Assembly (NCBI GenBank): GCA_030539175.1
Contig: JAUNSN010000006.1
Coordinates: 1-43,849, forward strand
Length of the DNA stretch: 43,849 nt
DNA from: a bacterium
GTDB lineage: Bacteria; Bacillota_I; Bacilli_A; RF39; UBA660
Reading direction: 5' to 3'
Below the pieces are notes generated by a model. It was not told the origin of the DNA. It did not search any database and saw only the letters and a list, made by a program, of their open reading frames with translations. Position 1 is the stretch's first letter. Each line of letters begins with the position of its first letter. Of this stretch, positions 8,554-16,531 are shown in pieces. A program made the translations under genes and the position numbers.

Positions 8554-9426
8554 TTTAGGCCAACTATCTAATATGGATGCTGGTATGTTTAAGTTGTTTT
8601 GTCCAATACCGATATTGACATTCGCTCGGCTAGTTCCATGATAATCACTTCCGCCAGTTACTAAAAGATTGTGTTTTTGACAATAATCTAGTAAAAAGGT
8701 TGTTTGTTCGGCTGTAAACTTTGAGTAGTAACACTCGATACCATCTATTTTATAATTGGTGATAATATCATCTAAATTATTAATAATATTATCAGTATAA
8801 CTATAGATGTGCGCAATAAAACAAAGTGCGTTAGCTTCTTTTGTTAACAATAATAACTCTTCTAGTGATGGATATAAACTAGTTATATCTATATATAATG
8901 GGCTAGATGCGTTGAAAAATTCTCTTCTAGCAAATCCAAAATATTGATTTATTAATTCTGGATATAAGAAATGCTTTTTATTTTCTTCATACTTTATTAA
9001 TTCTTGGTAGAAGAGATATCTTGATGAGGCTTTATCTGGAGTAAATTTTTCTTTGATATTATTAATATTATATCTTATTCCTAGTTTATTAAATTTATCA
9101 GCAATTAAATTATATTCATAAATATTTCTTTTTTTAATAGGTGGATAAATCTCTTTTAATAGTTTATTCATTTTATCTAAGTCAAAGTCATAACATAATA
9201 TTTCGATTATCTCTTTATTATAATGAGTATATAACTCAACGCCTTTAATAATATTACCTTGATAGTACTTTTTTATATCTAAATGCTTTAATTCATAATA
9301 ACTATCTACTGTATTATGATCAGTTATGGAAATTGTATCAAGACACAGCAAATTAGCTTGCTTTAACACTTCAATCACCGAAGCACTTCCATCGGAATAA
9401 TTAGTGTGAATATGTAAATCAATCAC
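8539..9426 (-). CDS. PHP-domain phosphoesterase (TrpH/RNase AM-like)
   Basis: This 295-residue protein carries the PHP metal-binding motifs: DLHIHTNYSDGS at the start, ITDHNTVDSY near residue 35, IKGVELYTHY near 60, FIAHIYSY near 205 and TGGSDYHG near 258. The family includes nucleoside 3',5'-bisphosphate phosphatases and 5'-3' exonucleases of the TrpH/YciV type. The substrate here is inferred only at family level. Translation begins at a GTG whose bases overlap the TGA stop of parE, indicating coupling. The insert between the second and third motif is lysine- and tyrosine-rich. Confidence 0.85.
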   Translation of the reverse strand: MIDLHIHTNYSDGSASVIEVLKQANLLCLDTISITDHNTVDSYYELKHLDIKKYYQGNIIKGVELYTHYNKEIIEILCYDFDLDKMNKLLKEIYPPIKKRNIYEYNLIADKFNKLGIRYNINNIKEKFTPDKASSRYLFYQELIKYEENKKHFLYPELINQYFGFARREFFNASSPLYIDITSLYPSLEELLLLTKEANALCFIAHIYSYTDNIINNLDDIITNYKIDGIECYYSKFTAEQTTFLLDYCQKHNLLVTGGSDYHGTSRANVNIGIGQNNLNIPASILDSWPKKTNV

Positions 9427-11333
9427 AGTATTACCCCATAAGTATCTTCTAAAGAAAACTCAACATTTTCTTCTATCCAATTTTTTCTTGGTTCAACACT
9501 ATCTCCCATTAAGACACTAACTCTTTTTTCCGCTAAAGCGACATCGGTAATATTAACTTTTACTAAACTTCTAGTTGTGGGATTCATGGTTGTTTCCCAA
9601 AGTTGTTCGGCATTCATTTCTCCCAACCCTTTATATCTTTGAATGGTAACATTTTTGTTTTTGCTTTTTTCTTTTAACTCACTTTCATCCCAAGCATAGG
9701 TAAAAGTTTTATTAGAAAACGTTATCTTATATAAAGGTGGCATAGCAATATATAATTTTCCATGTTCTATTAATGGTTTCATATATCGATAAAAAAATGT
9801 TAATAACAAGACCTGAATATGTGCTCCATCAAAATCAGCATCAGTCATAATTATTATTTTATCATAGTTACTATCCTTAACATTAAATTCACTTCCTACC
9901 CCTGCCCCAACTGTATGTATCAAGGTATTTATTTCTTCGTTTTTAAATATTTCTTCTAGTTTAGCTTTCTCACTGTTTAATACTTTTCCTCGAAGTGGTA
10001 ATATAGCTTGGGTTTTTCTATCACGTCCTTGTTTAGCTGAACCACCTGCTGAATCACCTTCAACGATAAATAATTCTCTTTTACTTTTATCTTTAGATTG
10101 AGCTGGGGTTAATTTACCACTTAATAATCGTTCCTGTTTTTTTCCGTCTTTACCTTTACGTGTTTCTTCTCTTGCTTTTCTTGCGGCTAGTCTTGCTTCT
10201 TTCCCCTTTAGGGCTTTAGTAATAATTTTCGTACTTATTCCTTTATTTTCTTCAAGAAAAAATTTCAACTTTTCAGTAACAATATTTTCTACTACACTAC
10301 GAGCTAACGAGGTTCCTAGCTTTGACTTGGTTTGGCCTTCAAATTGAAGTAAGACCTCTGGTATTTGAACACTTATGATAGCTGTTAATCCCTCTCTTAC
10401 ATCACTACCATCAAAACCTTTATCTTTGCCTTTTAAAAAGTTATTGTTTTTCGCATAATCATTTATTGCTTTAGTTATTGCTGTTTTAAAACCAACTTCG
10501 TGAGTCCCACCATCACTTGTTTTAACATTATTGACAAATGAGACAACATTTTCACTATAATTATCAGTATATTGCATAGCAATAGAGACATTAATTTTAT
10601 CTTTCGTTCCATTGATGCGCAAAACTTTGTGAAGAGTTGTCTTGCCTTCGTTTAAATAATTAACAAACGCAACTAAGCCTTCTTCATAGCGGTATTTCCC
10701 ACTTCTATTTTCTTTTTCATCGATTATTTCTATAGTAAGACCATCAATTAAAAAGGCACATTCCTGCATCCTTTCGCATATTTTAGAAAAACTAAATGTT
10801 GTTGAAGGAAAAATTGTTTTATCTGGCATAAATCTTACTGTCGTACCAGTTTTATTAGTCGGACCAACTAAAGTAAGTGGTGTATCTAATTTACCGCCAT
10901 TGGCAAACTTTATATAATACTCTTCATGGTTGCGTCTCGTTGTTACTTCTAACCAGCTTGATAAAGCATTTACGACACTAGCGCCAACTCCATGTAATCC
11001 ACCAGATACTTTGTAACCACCATCACTAAACTTACCTCCTGCATGTAAGACAGTATATATGACTTCTGGTGTTGATATACCACTTTCGTGGGTTCCAGTT
11101 GGTAATCCCCGCCCTTTATCAGTTATACTGATACTTCCATCATCGTGGATAATTATTTTTATGCTACTTCCGTAACCATTTATTGCTTCATCGACGCTGT
11201 TATCAACAATTTCCCAAATAAGATGGTGCAACCCACGGCTGTCAGTTGATCCAATATACATACCTGGTCTTTTTCTCACTGCATCTAAACCTTCTAGTAT
11301 TTTTATAGAACTTTCATCGTAATTAGTAGCCAT
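9423..11333 (-). CDS. parE: DNA topoisomerase IV subunit B
   Basis: The start is placed at ATG 11333 (MATNYDESSIKILEG), the normal ParE N-terminus; an in-frame extension to 11405 has no homology. About 636 residues. Landmarks are the GHKL ATPase motifs (EIVDNSVDEA, GRGLPTG, GGLHGVGASVVNALS), the TOPRIM motifs (VEGDSAGGSAKQGRD, IIMTDADFDGAHI) and the C-terminal RYKGLGEMNAEQLWETTM. It forms the ATPase half of topoisomerase IV, which decatenates chromosomes. parC is not adjacent within the window; instead a PHP gene overlaps the stop. ParE rather than GyrB is chosen from the N-terminal GSTDSRGLHHLIWEI pattern, and this distinction is less certain than the family. Confidence 0.9.
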   Translation of the reverse strand: MATNYDESSIKILEGLDAVRKRPGMYIGSTDSRGLHHLIWEIVDNSVDEAINGYGSSIKIIIHDDGSISITDKGRGLPTGTHESGISTPEVIYTVLHAGGKFSDGGYKVSGGLHGVGASVVNALSSWLEVTTRRNHEEYYIKFANGGKLDTPLTLVGPTNKTGTTVRFMPDKTIFPSTTFSFSKICERMQECAFLIDGLTIEIIDEKENRSGKYRYEEGLVAFVNYLNEGKTTLHKVLRINGTKDKINVSIAMQYTDNYSENVVSFVNNVKTSDGGTHEVGFKTAITKAINDYAKNNNFLKGKDKGFDGSDVREGLTAIISVQIPEVLLQFEGQTKSKLGTSLARSVVENIVTEKLKFFLEENKGISTKIITKALKGKEARLAARKAREETRKGKDGKKQERLLSGKLTPAQSKDKSKRELFIVEGDSAGGSAKQGRDRKTQAILPLRGKVLNSEKAKLEEIFKNEEINTLIHTVGAGVGSEFNVKDSNYDKIIIMTDADFDGAHIQVLLLTFFYRYMKPLIEHGKLYIAMPPLYKITFSNKTFTYAWDESELKEKSKNKNVTIQRYKGLGEMNAEQLWETTMNPTTRSLVKVNITDVALAEKRVSVLMGDSVEPRKNWIEENVEFSLEDTYGVIL

Positions 11334-11453
11334 TCTATCAACTCTTTTCTTAATAAATAATAACATAACATTTATCTTTTGCAAATATTTTTCGTAAAAA
11401 AACATTCATTTTTTTATTAATATTTAAATATAAATTAGTTAGAGGTGGAAGAT

Positions 11454-12419
11454 ATGCTAAAAAAAATGTATATGCGAAAAATATTAATTACTAGTTTAAC
11501 TTTATTTGTCTTCGCTTTACTCTGTTTAATGCCTTCAAAAAAGGATAATACTATAGATACTATAGATAGCGAAGTAACTTATGTATATGAAAATAATTTA
11601 GCAGTAGTCTATCTACTTGATAAAAACAATTATGTAGCGCGAACTAAAATATCTTCTTTAAGTGACGATGATATTATCGCTAAAGTACGTGACTTAGTTG
11701 AAACATTAATTATAGATGGAAAAAAAAATGAAATCATACCTAATGGTTTTCGTCCTATTATTCCTAGTGGAACAAGTATTAAAGATATTTCTTTAAGTGA
11801 TGGCATTTTAAAGTTAGACTTTTCTAAGGAGTTTCTTGATACAAATATAGAATTAGAAGAAAAAATGATTGAAGCTTTAACATATACACTTACTAATATA
11901 GAGGGTATTAAAGGAATAATTATTTATGTTGAGGGAGAATTACTCAATAAACTTCCACTTAGTAAAAAAATATTACCAACTTTTTTAGATAGAAACTTTG
12001 GTATAAATAAGGTTTATGATATTAGTTCTATAAATAGTATTGATAGTATTACTTGTTTTTATGTAAGTAGTTTTAATGATACTTATTATTATGTACCTGT
12101 AACTAAGTATTTTAATAATAATAACGATGATAAGGTTAAAATAATAGTTGAAGAATTAAAAACTAGTTCTAGTTATGAAAGCAATTTAATGAGTTATCTA
12201 AACGTTAATACTAAATTATTAAATTATGAGATAAATGATAATATAGCTCGCTTAAATTTTAATGATATGATATTTTTTGATATGAATGATAAATCAATAT
12301 TAGAAGAAGTTGTTTATACTATTTCTTTGTCTTTTGATAGTTTATATGATATAGAAGAAATTGACTTTCTAGTTAACGGAGAAGAAATTTACAAAAGTGT
12401 TGTAAAAGATATTGAATAA
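11454..12419 (+). CDS. GerM-like lipoprotein-type/membrane protein with two GerMN domains
   Basis: The ATG at 11454 is preceded by AGAGGTGG, so it is preferred over the GTG at 11445. The 321-residue protein has an N-terminal membrane segment (about 8-26) and two GerMN-type repeats. The first contains VYLLDKNNYVART, SGTSIKDISLSDGILKLDFSKEF and IEGIKGIIIYVEG. The second contains CFYVSSFNDTYYYVPV, LLNYEINDNIARLNFN and IEEIDFLVNG. GerM domains occur in spore germination and cortex-related proteins and in SpoIIIA-associated complexes. This fits the sporulation genes nearby. It is one of few plus-strand genes and is divergent from parE. Confidence 0.8.
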   Translation: MLKKMYMRKILITSLTLFVFALLCLMPSKKDNTIDTIDSEVTYVYENNLAVVYLLDKNNYVARTKISSLSDDDIIAKVRDLVETLIIDGKKNEIIPNGFRPIIPSGTSIKDISLSDGILKLDFSKEFLDTNIELEEKMIEALTYTLTNIEGIKGIIIYVEGELLNKLPLSKKILPTFLDRNFGINKVYDISSINSIDSITCFYVSSFNDTYYYVPVTKYFNNNNDDKVKIIVEELKTSSSYESNLMSYLNVNTKLLNYEINDNIARLNFNDMIFFDMNDKSILEEVVYTISLSFDSLYDIEEIDFLVNGEEIYKSVVKDIE

Positions 12420-12440
12420 TTTCAACTTTTATAGTATACT
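12412..12440 (+). promoter_or_regulatory. Promoter of tRNA-Arg(TCT)
   Basis: TTGAAT (12412-12417) and TATACT (12435-12440) are separated by 17 bases. The tRNA begins 17 bases after the -10 box. The -35 box overlaps the stop codon of the GerM-like gene. Confidence 0.75.
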
Positions 12441-12457
12441 TTATTTACATCCGTTTT

Positions 12458-12534
12458 GTCCCCGTAGCTCAGCTGGATAGAGCAATCCCCTTCTAAGGGA
12501 TCGGTCGGGCGTTCGAATCGCTCCGGGGACGCCA
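12458..12534 (+). tRNA. tRNA-Arg (anticodon TCT)
   Basis: A full 77-base cloverleaf with acceptor GTCCCCG/CGGGGAC, D arm GCTC...GAGC, anticodon stem ATCCC/GGGAT with loop CTTCTAA, T arm around GTTCGAATC and an encoded CCA. The anticodon TCT reads AGA and AGG, the common arginine codons in an AT-rich genome. Confidence 0.95.
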
Positions 12535-12545
12535 CTAGATAGTTC

Positions 12546-12579
12546 AGCCTTAAAAGTATATCTTTTAAGGCTTTTTTTA
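12546..12579 (+). terminator. Terminator of tRNA-Arg(TCT)
   Basis: An 11-bp stem AGCCTTAAAAG / CTTTTAAGGCT with a five-base loop, followed by T7, lies 12 bases after the tRNA. Confidence 0.85.
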
Positions 12580-12589
12580 TAGGGTTATT

Positions 12590-12618
12590 AAAAAAAAGAG
12601 AGGATTCTCTTTTTTTTA
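12590..12618 (-). terminator. Terminator of the secreted-protein gene
   Basis: An A-rich/T-rich hairpin (AAAAAAAGAGA / TCTCTTTTTTT) sits directly after the minus-strand stop at 12620. It is symmetrical enough to work in both directions. Confidence 0.65.
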
Positions 12619-12619
12619 T

Positions 12620-13186
12620 TTAGGATGGTTGATCTGTTGCATTTGCGACTATAGACATAGCATAGTTTTGGGAATATAGTGATGATGGATTTGTTACTGA
12701 ACCATCTATCCATAAATATAATGTATAAGTTTTTGCTGCCGCTCCTGTTGTTATTGCTTGTGCTGTTCCAAGAGTTGTTGCTGTACCTTGAGTCAATCCA
12801 GTAAAGCTACCTGTTGCTAGGCTTGTCGCCCCTTGCATAAGCTCATATTTGACACTCGAATGTTTCAACCCTGCATCTAATGTTGTTGGTGTCATTTGAA
12901 AAGTTACATAAACAGTAGTTTGTGGACAAGCACTTGACACAGAAATGGTTGCTACAGTTCCGCTTGTTTTAGCAGATACTGGTGTTAATGTGGTAGTGGA
13001 TGGTGCTGTATAATTATATGTTATGCAATCTGTTAAACCTGATGCTGTAAAGTTAATAGTCGTATCATCTGTCGTTGCTGTACTAGTCCATGTATACCAG
13101 GCAAACGTTGAACCTGCTACAACCACAATTAGGGCAATTACCCCAACAACCATTAGTAAAAACTTATTTGAGTTATTTTGTTCCAT
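12620..13186 (-). CDS. TasA/camelysin-like secreted surface protein
   Basis: This 188-residue protein has a short N-terminus, a hydrophobic segment at about residues 9-27 and the sequence AGSTFAWYTWTS, which resembles the SipW-type cleavage region of TasA/camelysin fibre proteins. The mature part is rich in threonine, serine and alanine, with two cysteines. The C-terminal stretch YTLYLWIDGSVTNPSSL...NYAMSI closely parallels YIWIDGNMENPLTM in the large protein at 38571-40712, so both carry the same unnamed beta-sandwich-like domain. A GGAGG site precedes the ATG. It lies just downstream of the spoVA genes but is separated from them. A structural cell-surface role is inferred; no signal peptidase gene is nearby. 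Confidence 0.65.
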   Translation of the reverse strand: MEQNNSNKFLLMVVGVIALIVVVAGSTFAWYTWTSTATTDDTTINFTASGLTDCITYNYTAPSTTTLTPVSAKTSGTVATISVSSACPQTTVYVTFQMTPTTLDAGLKHSSVKYELMQGATSLATGSFTGLTQGTATTLGTAQAITTGAAAKTYTLYLWIDGSVTNPSSLYSQNYAMSIVANATDQPS

Positions 13187-13285
13187 AAATAACTTACCTC
13201 CTTTATTTATGTATCAAGTATAATATATATGTTTGTTTTTAGCAAGTTATTTTTATAAAAAAATATTTTTTTTAAAAGTGTATAG

Positions 13286-13636
13286 TTAATGTCTAGGTTT
13301 AAATAAAAGAGCAATAATAAACCCTAATACTAAAGCAACACTAATACCAGCTGATGTCAAATTAAACACTCCCATTGTTAATCCAAGTAAACCAATATCT
13401 CCAGCCATATCTAAGGCACCATGAATCAATAAATGTCCAAATGAGGTAATAGGTACTAATGCACCTGCTCCGCAGTACAATACTATTTTGTCATATATGC
13501 CAAATATATCAAGGAAAGCCCCTATTACAACAAATAATGATGTAATATGTCCAGGTGTTAATTTAGTATTATCTAAGATTATTTGTGATATTAAGCAAAT
13601 AAAACCACAAAACAAAAATGCATACAAATAAGTCAT
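13286..13636 (-). CDS. spoVAE: Stage V sporulation protein AE (SpoVAEb type)
   Basis: This 116-residue integral membrane protein has about four hydrophobic segments. Family landmarks are LTPGHITSLFVVIGAFLD, GAGALVPITSFGHLLIHG and the glycine-rich SAGISVALVLGFIIALLFKPRH end. SpoVAEb, with SpoVAC, forms part of the membrane channel that moves calcium-dipicolinate across the inner forespore membrane. Its ATG overlaps the TGA stop of spoVAD by four bases. Length matches B. subtilis SpoVAEb. Confidence 0.92.
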   Translation of the reverse strand: MTYLYAFLFCGFICLISQIILDNTKLTPGHITSLFVVIGAFLDIFGIYDKIVLYCGAGALVPITSFGHLLIHGALDMAGDIGLLGLTMGVFNLTSAGISVALVLGFIIALLFKPRH

Positions 13637-14637
13637 AATTCTACCTCCAAGCTTATGGCATGAGCAATAGCTGGTATTGATTCTTTTTGAAATACCATAG
13701 TTGGCGAAAATAAGGCACCTGTTGGAACAATTAATACTTTTTGAAGTTTATTTTTTAACATTTCTTTATATATGTAACTAAAATTTACTAAAGTACTACA
13801 TGCTGGACCACTACCACCAGCTAACACTGGTTGTTTATCTAAATCATAGATTATAGTTCCGCAATCATCATAATTATTACTAAGATCTATATTATATGCT
13901 GTTTTCATATACTCAATTAATATTTCTTTTCCATATATACCTAAATCGCCAGTTAAAATTAAATCATAGTAAGATGCTTGTCTATTTAACTTAGTTAAAT
14001 GACTATAAATTGTATCGGCTGCGGCTGGAGCCATAACTGCTCCCATATTATTAACATCATTAATGTTTTTATCAATTACTCGACCTATAGTTGATGATTC
14101 TATTTTTATATTAGTTTTTTTATTAGTAAGTAGTATACTACTTGCACCAGTTACAGTAAATGTTGCAGTTTTCGGTTTAGGTGTTCCATACTCAGTTGGA
14201 TTTCTAAATTGTTTTTCTGCAGCCATATTATGAGAAGAAATAGCACAAAGACAATTCTTTGTCATTTTATTTTCAATAAAATTAGAAGCAATAATTAAAG
14301 ATTCGCTACTAGTAGCACAAGCATTATATACTCCTAGAAAAGGTATTTTAAATTTAGCTGCGGCATAATCGCTAACTGCTAATTGATTTTGTAAATCACC
14401 AGCTATTAATAAGTCGATCTCATTTTCTGACAAATCATTTCTTTTCATTATTTTTTCGATGCTTTCTTTCATTAACTTTATTTCTGCTTTCTCCCAACTT
14501 TTTTCTCCAAAATATAAATCTTTTTGATATTTTACATCAAAGTATTTACTTAATGGTCCATCACTTTCATAAGGACCAGCTATTGTAAAAGCATCTTTTA
14601 TATAAACATTTTTATATTTATGTGTCATTTTACCCAC
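13633..14637 (-). CDS. spoVAD: Stage V sporulation protein AD
   Basis: This 334-residue, thiolase-fold protein binds dipicolinic acid on the SpoVA complex. Landmarks are YIKDAFTIAGPYESDGPL, GVYNACATSSESLI near residue 105, GTPKPKTATFTVTGA and GGSGPACSTLVNF near 270. The family resembles beta-ketoacyl synthases without enzymatic activity. It overlaps spoVAC by eight bases upstream and spoVAE by four bases downstream, so the three form a tight operon. No spoVAA, spoVAB, spoVAEa or spoVAF is present here; clostridial-type spoVA operons also have only C-D-E. Confidence 0.95.
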   Translation of the reverse strand: MGKMTHKYKNVYIKDAFTIAGPYESDGPLSKYFDVKYQKDLYFGEKSWEKAEIKLMKESIEKIMKRNDLSENEIDLLIAGDLQNQLAVSDYAAAKFKIPFLGVYNACATSSESLIIASNFIENKMTKNCLCAISSHNMAAEKQFRNPTEYGTPKPKTATFTVTGASSILLTNKKTNIKIESSTIGRVIDKNINDVNNMGAVMAPAAADTIYSHLTKLNRQASYYDLILTGDLGIYGKEILIEYMKTAYNIDLSNNYDDCGTIIYDLDKQPVLAGGSGPACSTLVNFSYIYKEMLKNKLQKVLIVPTGALFSPTMVFQKESIPAIAHAISLEVEL

Positions 14638-15070
14638 CTACCAATAATAGTCTAATTAATCCAAAGATATATACTGATACCACTCCATAAAGAATTACTG
14701 TACCTCCGAGTTTAAATATATTCGCACCTATTCCTAAAATTAATCCCTCATTCTTGTATTCTAAAGCAGCACTTGTAATGGAATGAGCAAATCCTGTTAT
14801 AGGAATTATTAAAGCACTTTTAAAGGTATTAACTAAAACATCAAATACTCCAAATGCAGTCAATAATGAGCTTATTACTATTAGAGTTAAAATAACTAAA
14901 ATACCAGCATCCTTTCTCGGTATTGATAACCAGGTTGCATAACAATTTAATAAAAGCTCACTTAAACTTCCTAATATTCCCCCACTTATAAAAACTAATA
15001 TACCATTCTTTATCCAATTTTCCTTAGGACTTTTTCTTTTTACTAATTTTTGATAATCTGCTTTATTCAT
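14630..15070 (-). CDS. spoVAC: Stage V sporulation protein AC
   Basis: The start is set at ATG 15070 (MNKADYQKLVKRKSPKEN), which has a GGTGAT site; this is the canonical SpoVAC N-terminus. The 146-residue membrane protein has several hydrophobic helices and the motifs GGILGSLSE, LTAFGVFD and ALIIPITGFAHSITSAALEY. SpoVAC behaves as a mechanosensitive channel component for dipicolinate transport. A hairpin lies between the upstream XRE gene and this start, so the spoVA genes may use their own promoter. Confidence 0.94.
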   Translation of the reverse strand: MNKADYQKLVKRKSPKENWIKNGILVFISGGILGSLSELLLNCYATWLSIPRKDAGILVILTLIVISSLLTAFGVFDVLVNTFKSALIIPITGFAHSITSAALEYKNEGLILGIGANIFKLGGTVILYGVVSVYIFGLIRLLLVGG

Positions 15071-15114
15071 AATAATCACCACTATTATTATTAACAAGTA
15101 GTATTATAATATAC

Positions 15115-15146
15115 AAAAAACTAAAAGAATTGATCTTTTAGTTTTT
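15115..15146 (-). terminator. Terminator between the XRE regulator and spoVAC
   Basis: A 13-bp stem (arms at about 15116-15128 and 15133-15145) with a short loop, followed on the minus strand by T residues. The XRE stop codon lies inside it. It would separate sigF-XRE transcription from the spoVA genes, or attenuate it. Confidence 0.7.
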
Positions 15147-15392
15147 ATCTTTTGGAAAATCAAAGAGTTGTTTTACATCAATATTTAGGGCAACAGCAAT
15201 TTGAAAGATAGTTTCTATGGAAAAATTTTTCTTTCCTTTTTTAGATTCTATCCGGCGAATAAATTCATGAGACAACTCAACTCTTTCCGCAAGTTCAGCT
15301 TGCGTGATGCCTAATTCTTTACGATATTTTTTAATATTGGCTGCTACTAATTCATATATATCTTTATTTTCTCTTTTATTTTTTTTACTCAT
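15138..15392 (-). CDS. XRE-family helix-turn-helix regulator
   Basis: The start is set at ATG 15392 (MSKKNKRENKD), with GGGTGA upstream. The 84-residue protein is essentially one HTH_3 domain: IKKYRKELGITQAELAERVELSHEFIRRIE, followed by NFSIETIFQIAVALNIDVKQLF. It is probably a DNA-binding repressor. Its place between a forespore sigma gene and spoVAC is unusual, as B. subtilis has no regulator there. It could time spoVA expression, but no target site is proven. Confidence 0.88.
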   Translation of the reverse strand: MSKKNKRENKDIYELVAANIKKYRKELGITQAELAERVELSHEFIRRIESKKGKKNFSIETIFQIAVALNIDVKQLFDFPKDKN

Positions 15393-15470
15393 ATTGGTCA
15401 CCCTTGTTATCATTTTCTCACACTTTTCAACATTTTTATGTAAATCATTTGTTTACTTTTTTACTAACCG

Positions 15471-16121
15471 TTAATTAACTTTTAATTTTTGTAATACTTT
15501 CTTTTCTGTCCTTGATATTTTACTTTGGTTTATCCCCATAATAGTGGCAACTTCTTGTTGCGTAAATCCTTGAAAATATCGCAACTGAACAAGACGTTGT
15601 TCCTCTTCTTGCAAATTGTTCATTTGTTCCTGAAAAGATATATCTAATGTTTTTTGACTAATATCTTCTATACAGCCATATAAATCCAACTGATTTCCAT
15701 CATCATTTATATTTCTATCTAAACTATCAACTTGACTGGACATAATAATACAGTGTTCTATTTGATATAGCGGTATTTCCAAAAAGTCGGCTAATTCTTG
15801 GTTAGAAGGAAAGTGCATCAATTGTTGTGATAAATAACTTTGAGCTTTACTTATTAATTTACTCATTTCTAAATATTTACTTCCTAATTTTATCATTTTA
15901 TTATCATTGACATATTTATAAACTTCACCTTTTATATATGAGTAAGCATAAGTTGTAAACTTAGTGTTAAATGTTGGATCAAACTTTTGATATGCTTTAA
16001 TTAGACCAATACTGGCAACTTGAAATAAATCATCATATTCTGCATACTTGGTATAACTTTTTATAATAGAATGTATTAAATTCTCGTTATTTATGATTAA
16101 ATCTTTTAAATCTTGTTTCAT
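15471..16121 (-). CDS. Sporulation sigma factor, SigF/SigG-like
   Basis: This 216-residue sigma-70 factor is the size of SigF/SigG minus a short N-terminus. Region 2 is clear (NLIHSIIKSYTKYAEYDDLFQVASIGLIKAYQKFD, FTTYAYSYIKGEV). Region 3 (PSNQELADFLEIPLYQIEH) and region 4 (RLVQLRYFQGFTQQEVATIMGINQSKISRTEKKVL) follow. Its position, after a STAS-like gene and before spoVACDE, matches sigF (spoIIAC) in B. subtilis. The N-terminal 'MSR'-type signature that separates SigF from SigG is not decisive, so the exact name is left open. The start has an AGGTGAT site, eight bases after the upstream stop. Confidence 0.85.
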   Translation of the reverse strand: MKQDLKDLIINNENLIHSIIKSYTKYAEYDDLFQVASIGLIKAYQKFDPTFNTKFTTYAYSYIKGEVYKYVNDNKMIKLGSKYLEMSKLISKAQSYLSQQLMHFPSNQELADFLEIPLYQIEHCIIMSSQVDSLDRNINDDGNQLDLYGCIEDISQKTLDISFQEQMNNLQEEEQRLVQLRYFQGFTQQEVATIMGINQSKISRTEKKVLQKLKVN

Positions 16122-16129
16122 AATATCAC

Positions 16130-16453
16130 CTATATTTCTATTATTTCAAATGCTTTTCTCTCCTCAGTTATAGTCCTTATATTATTCTGAGTAAGAATCT
16201 TATTTTGCTTGATAGAAAAATGACTATAACATATTAAAACTTTACTACAATTATTTACTATACTTTTTAATAATTTATTGAATAATCGAAAGTTTTTCAC
16301 ACTATTTATTGTTATAACCAAATATTTGATTCCTATTCGTAATACTATTTCTTTTAAATATTCTAAAGCAAACTTATATTCCTCTTTTGATGAATAACCT
16401 GGTATTCTTACAAATAATATCCCCTTATGATATTCTAAATTAAACTCAGCCAA
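16130..16453 (-). CDS. STAS-like protein in the position of SpoIIAA
   Basis: This 107-residue protein starts at TTG 16453 behind AGAGGTGAT. It has the length and the beta-alpha pattern of STAS anti-anti-sigma factors: FNLEYHKGILFVRIPG, then IKYLVITINSVKNF, KVLICYSHF and IRTITEERKAFEII. It lies immediately upstream of the SigF-like gene, exactly where spoIIAA lies in B. subtilis. The phosphorylatable serine motif DSSG of SpoIIAA is absent (SVKNFRLFN instead). No SpoIIAB kinase gene follows. I infer a diverged SpoIIAA; a fold comparison would be needed to confirm it. Confidence 0.55.
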   Translation of the reverse strand: MAEFNLEYHKGILFVRIPGYSSKEEYKFALEYLKEIVLRIGIKYLVITINSVKNFRLFNKLLKSIVNNCSKVLICYSHFSIKQNKILTQNNIRTITEERKAFEIIEI

Positions 16454-16531
16454 TAAATCACCTCTTTGTTTTCTAGTTTAATTTATCATACAATTTATTA
16501 GTTTGTTACATATTCGACATAATTAGAATTT

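Noticed and set aside
11334-11405. N-terminal extension of parE
   Set aside because: The extra 24 residues are not part of the ParE family, and the canonical start MATNYDESS is at 11333.
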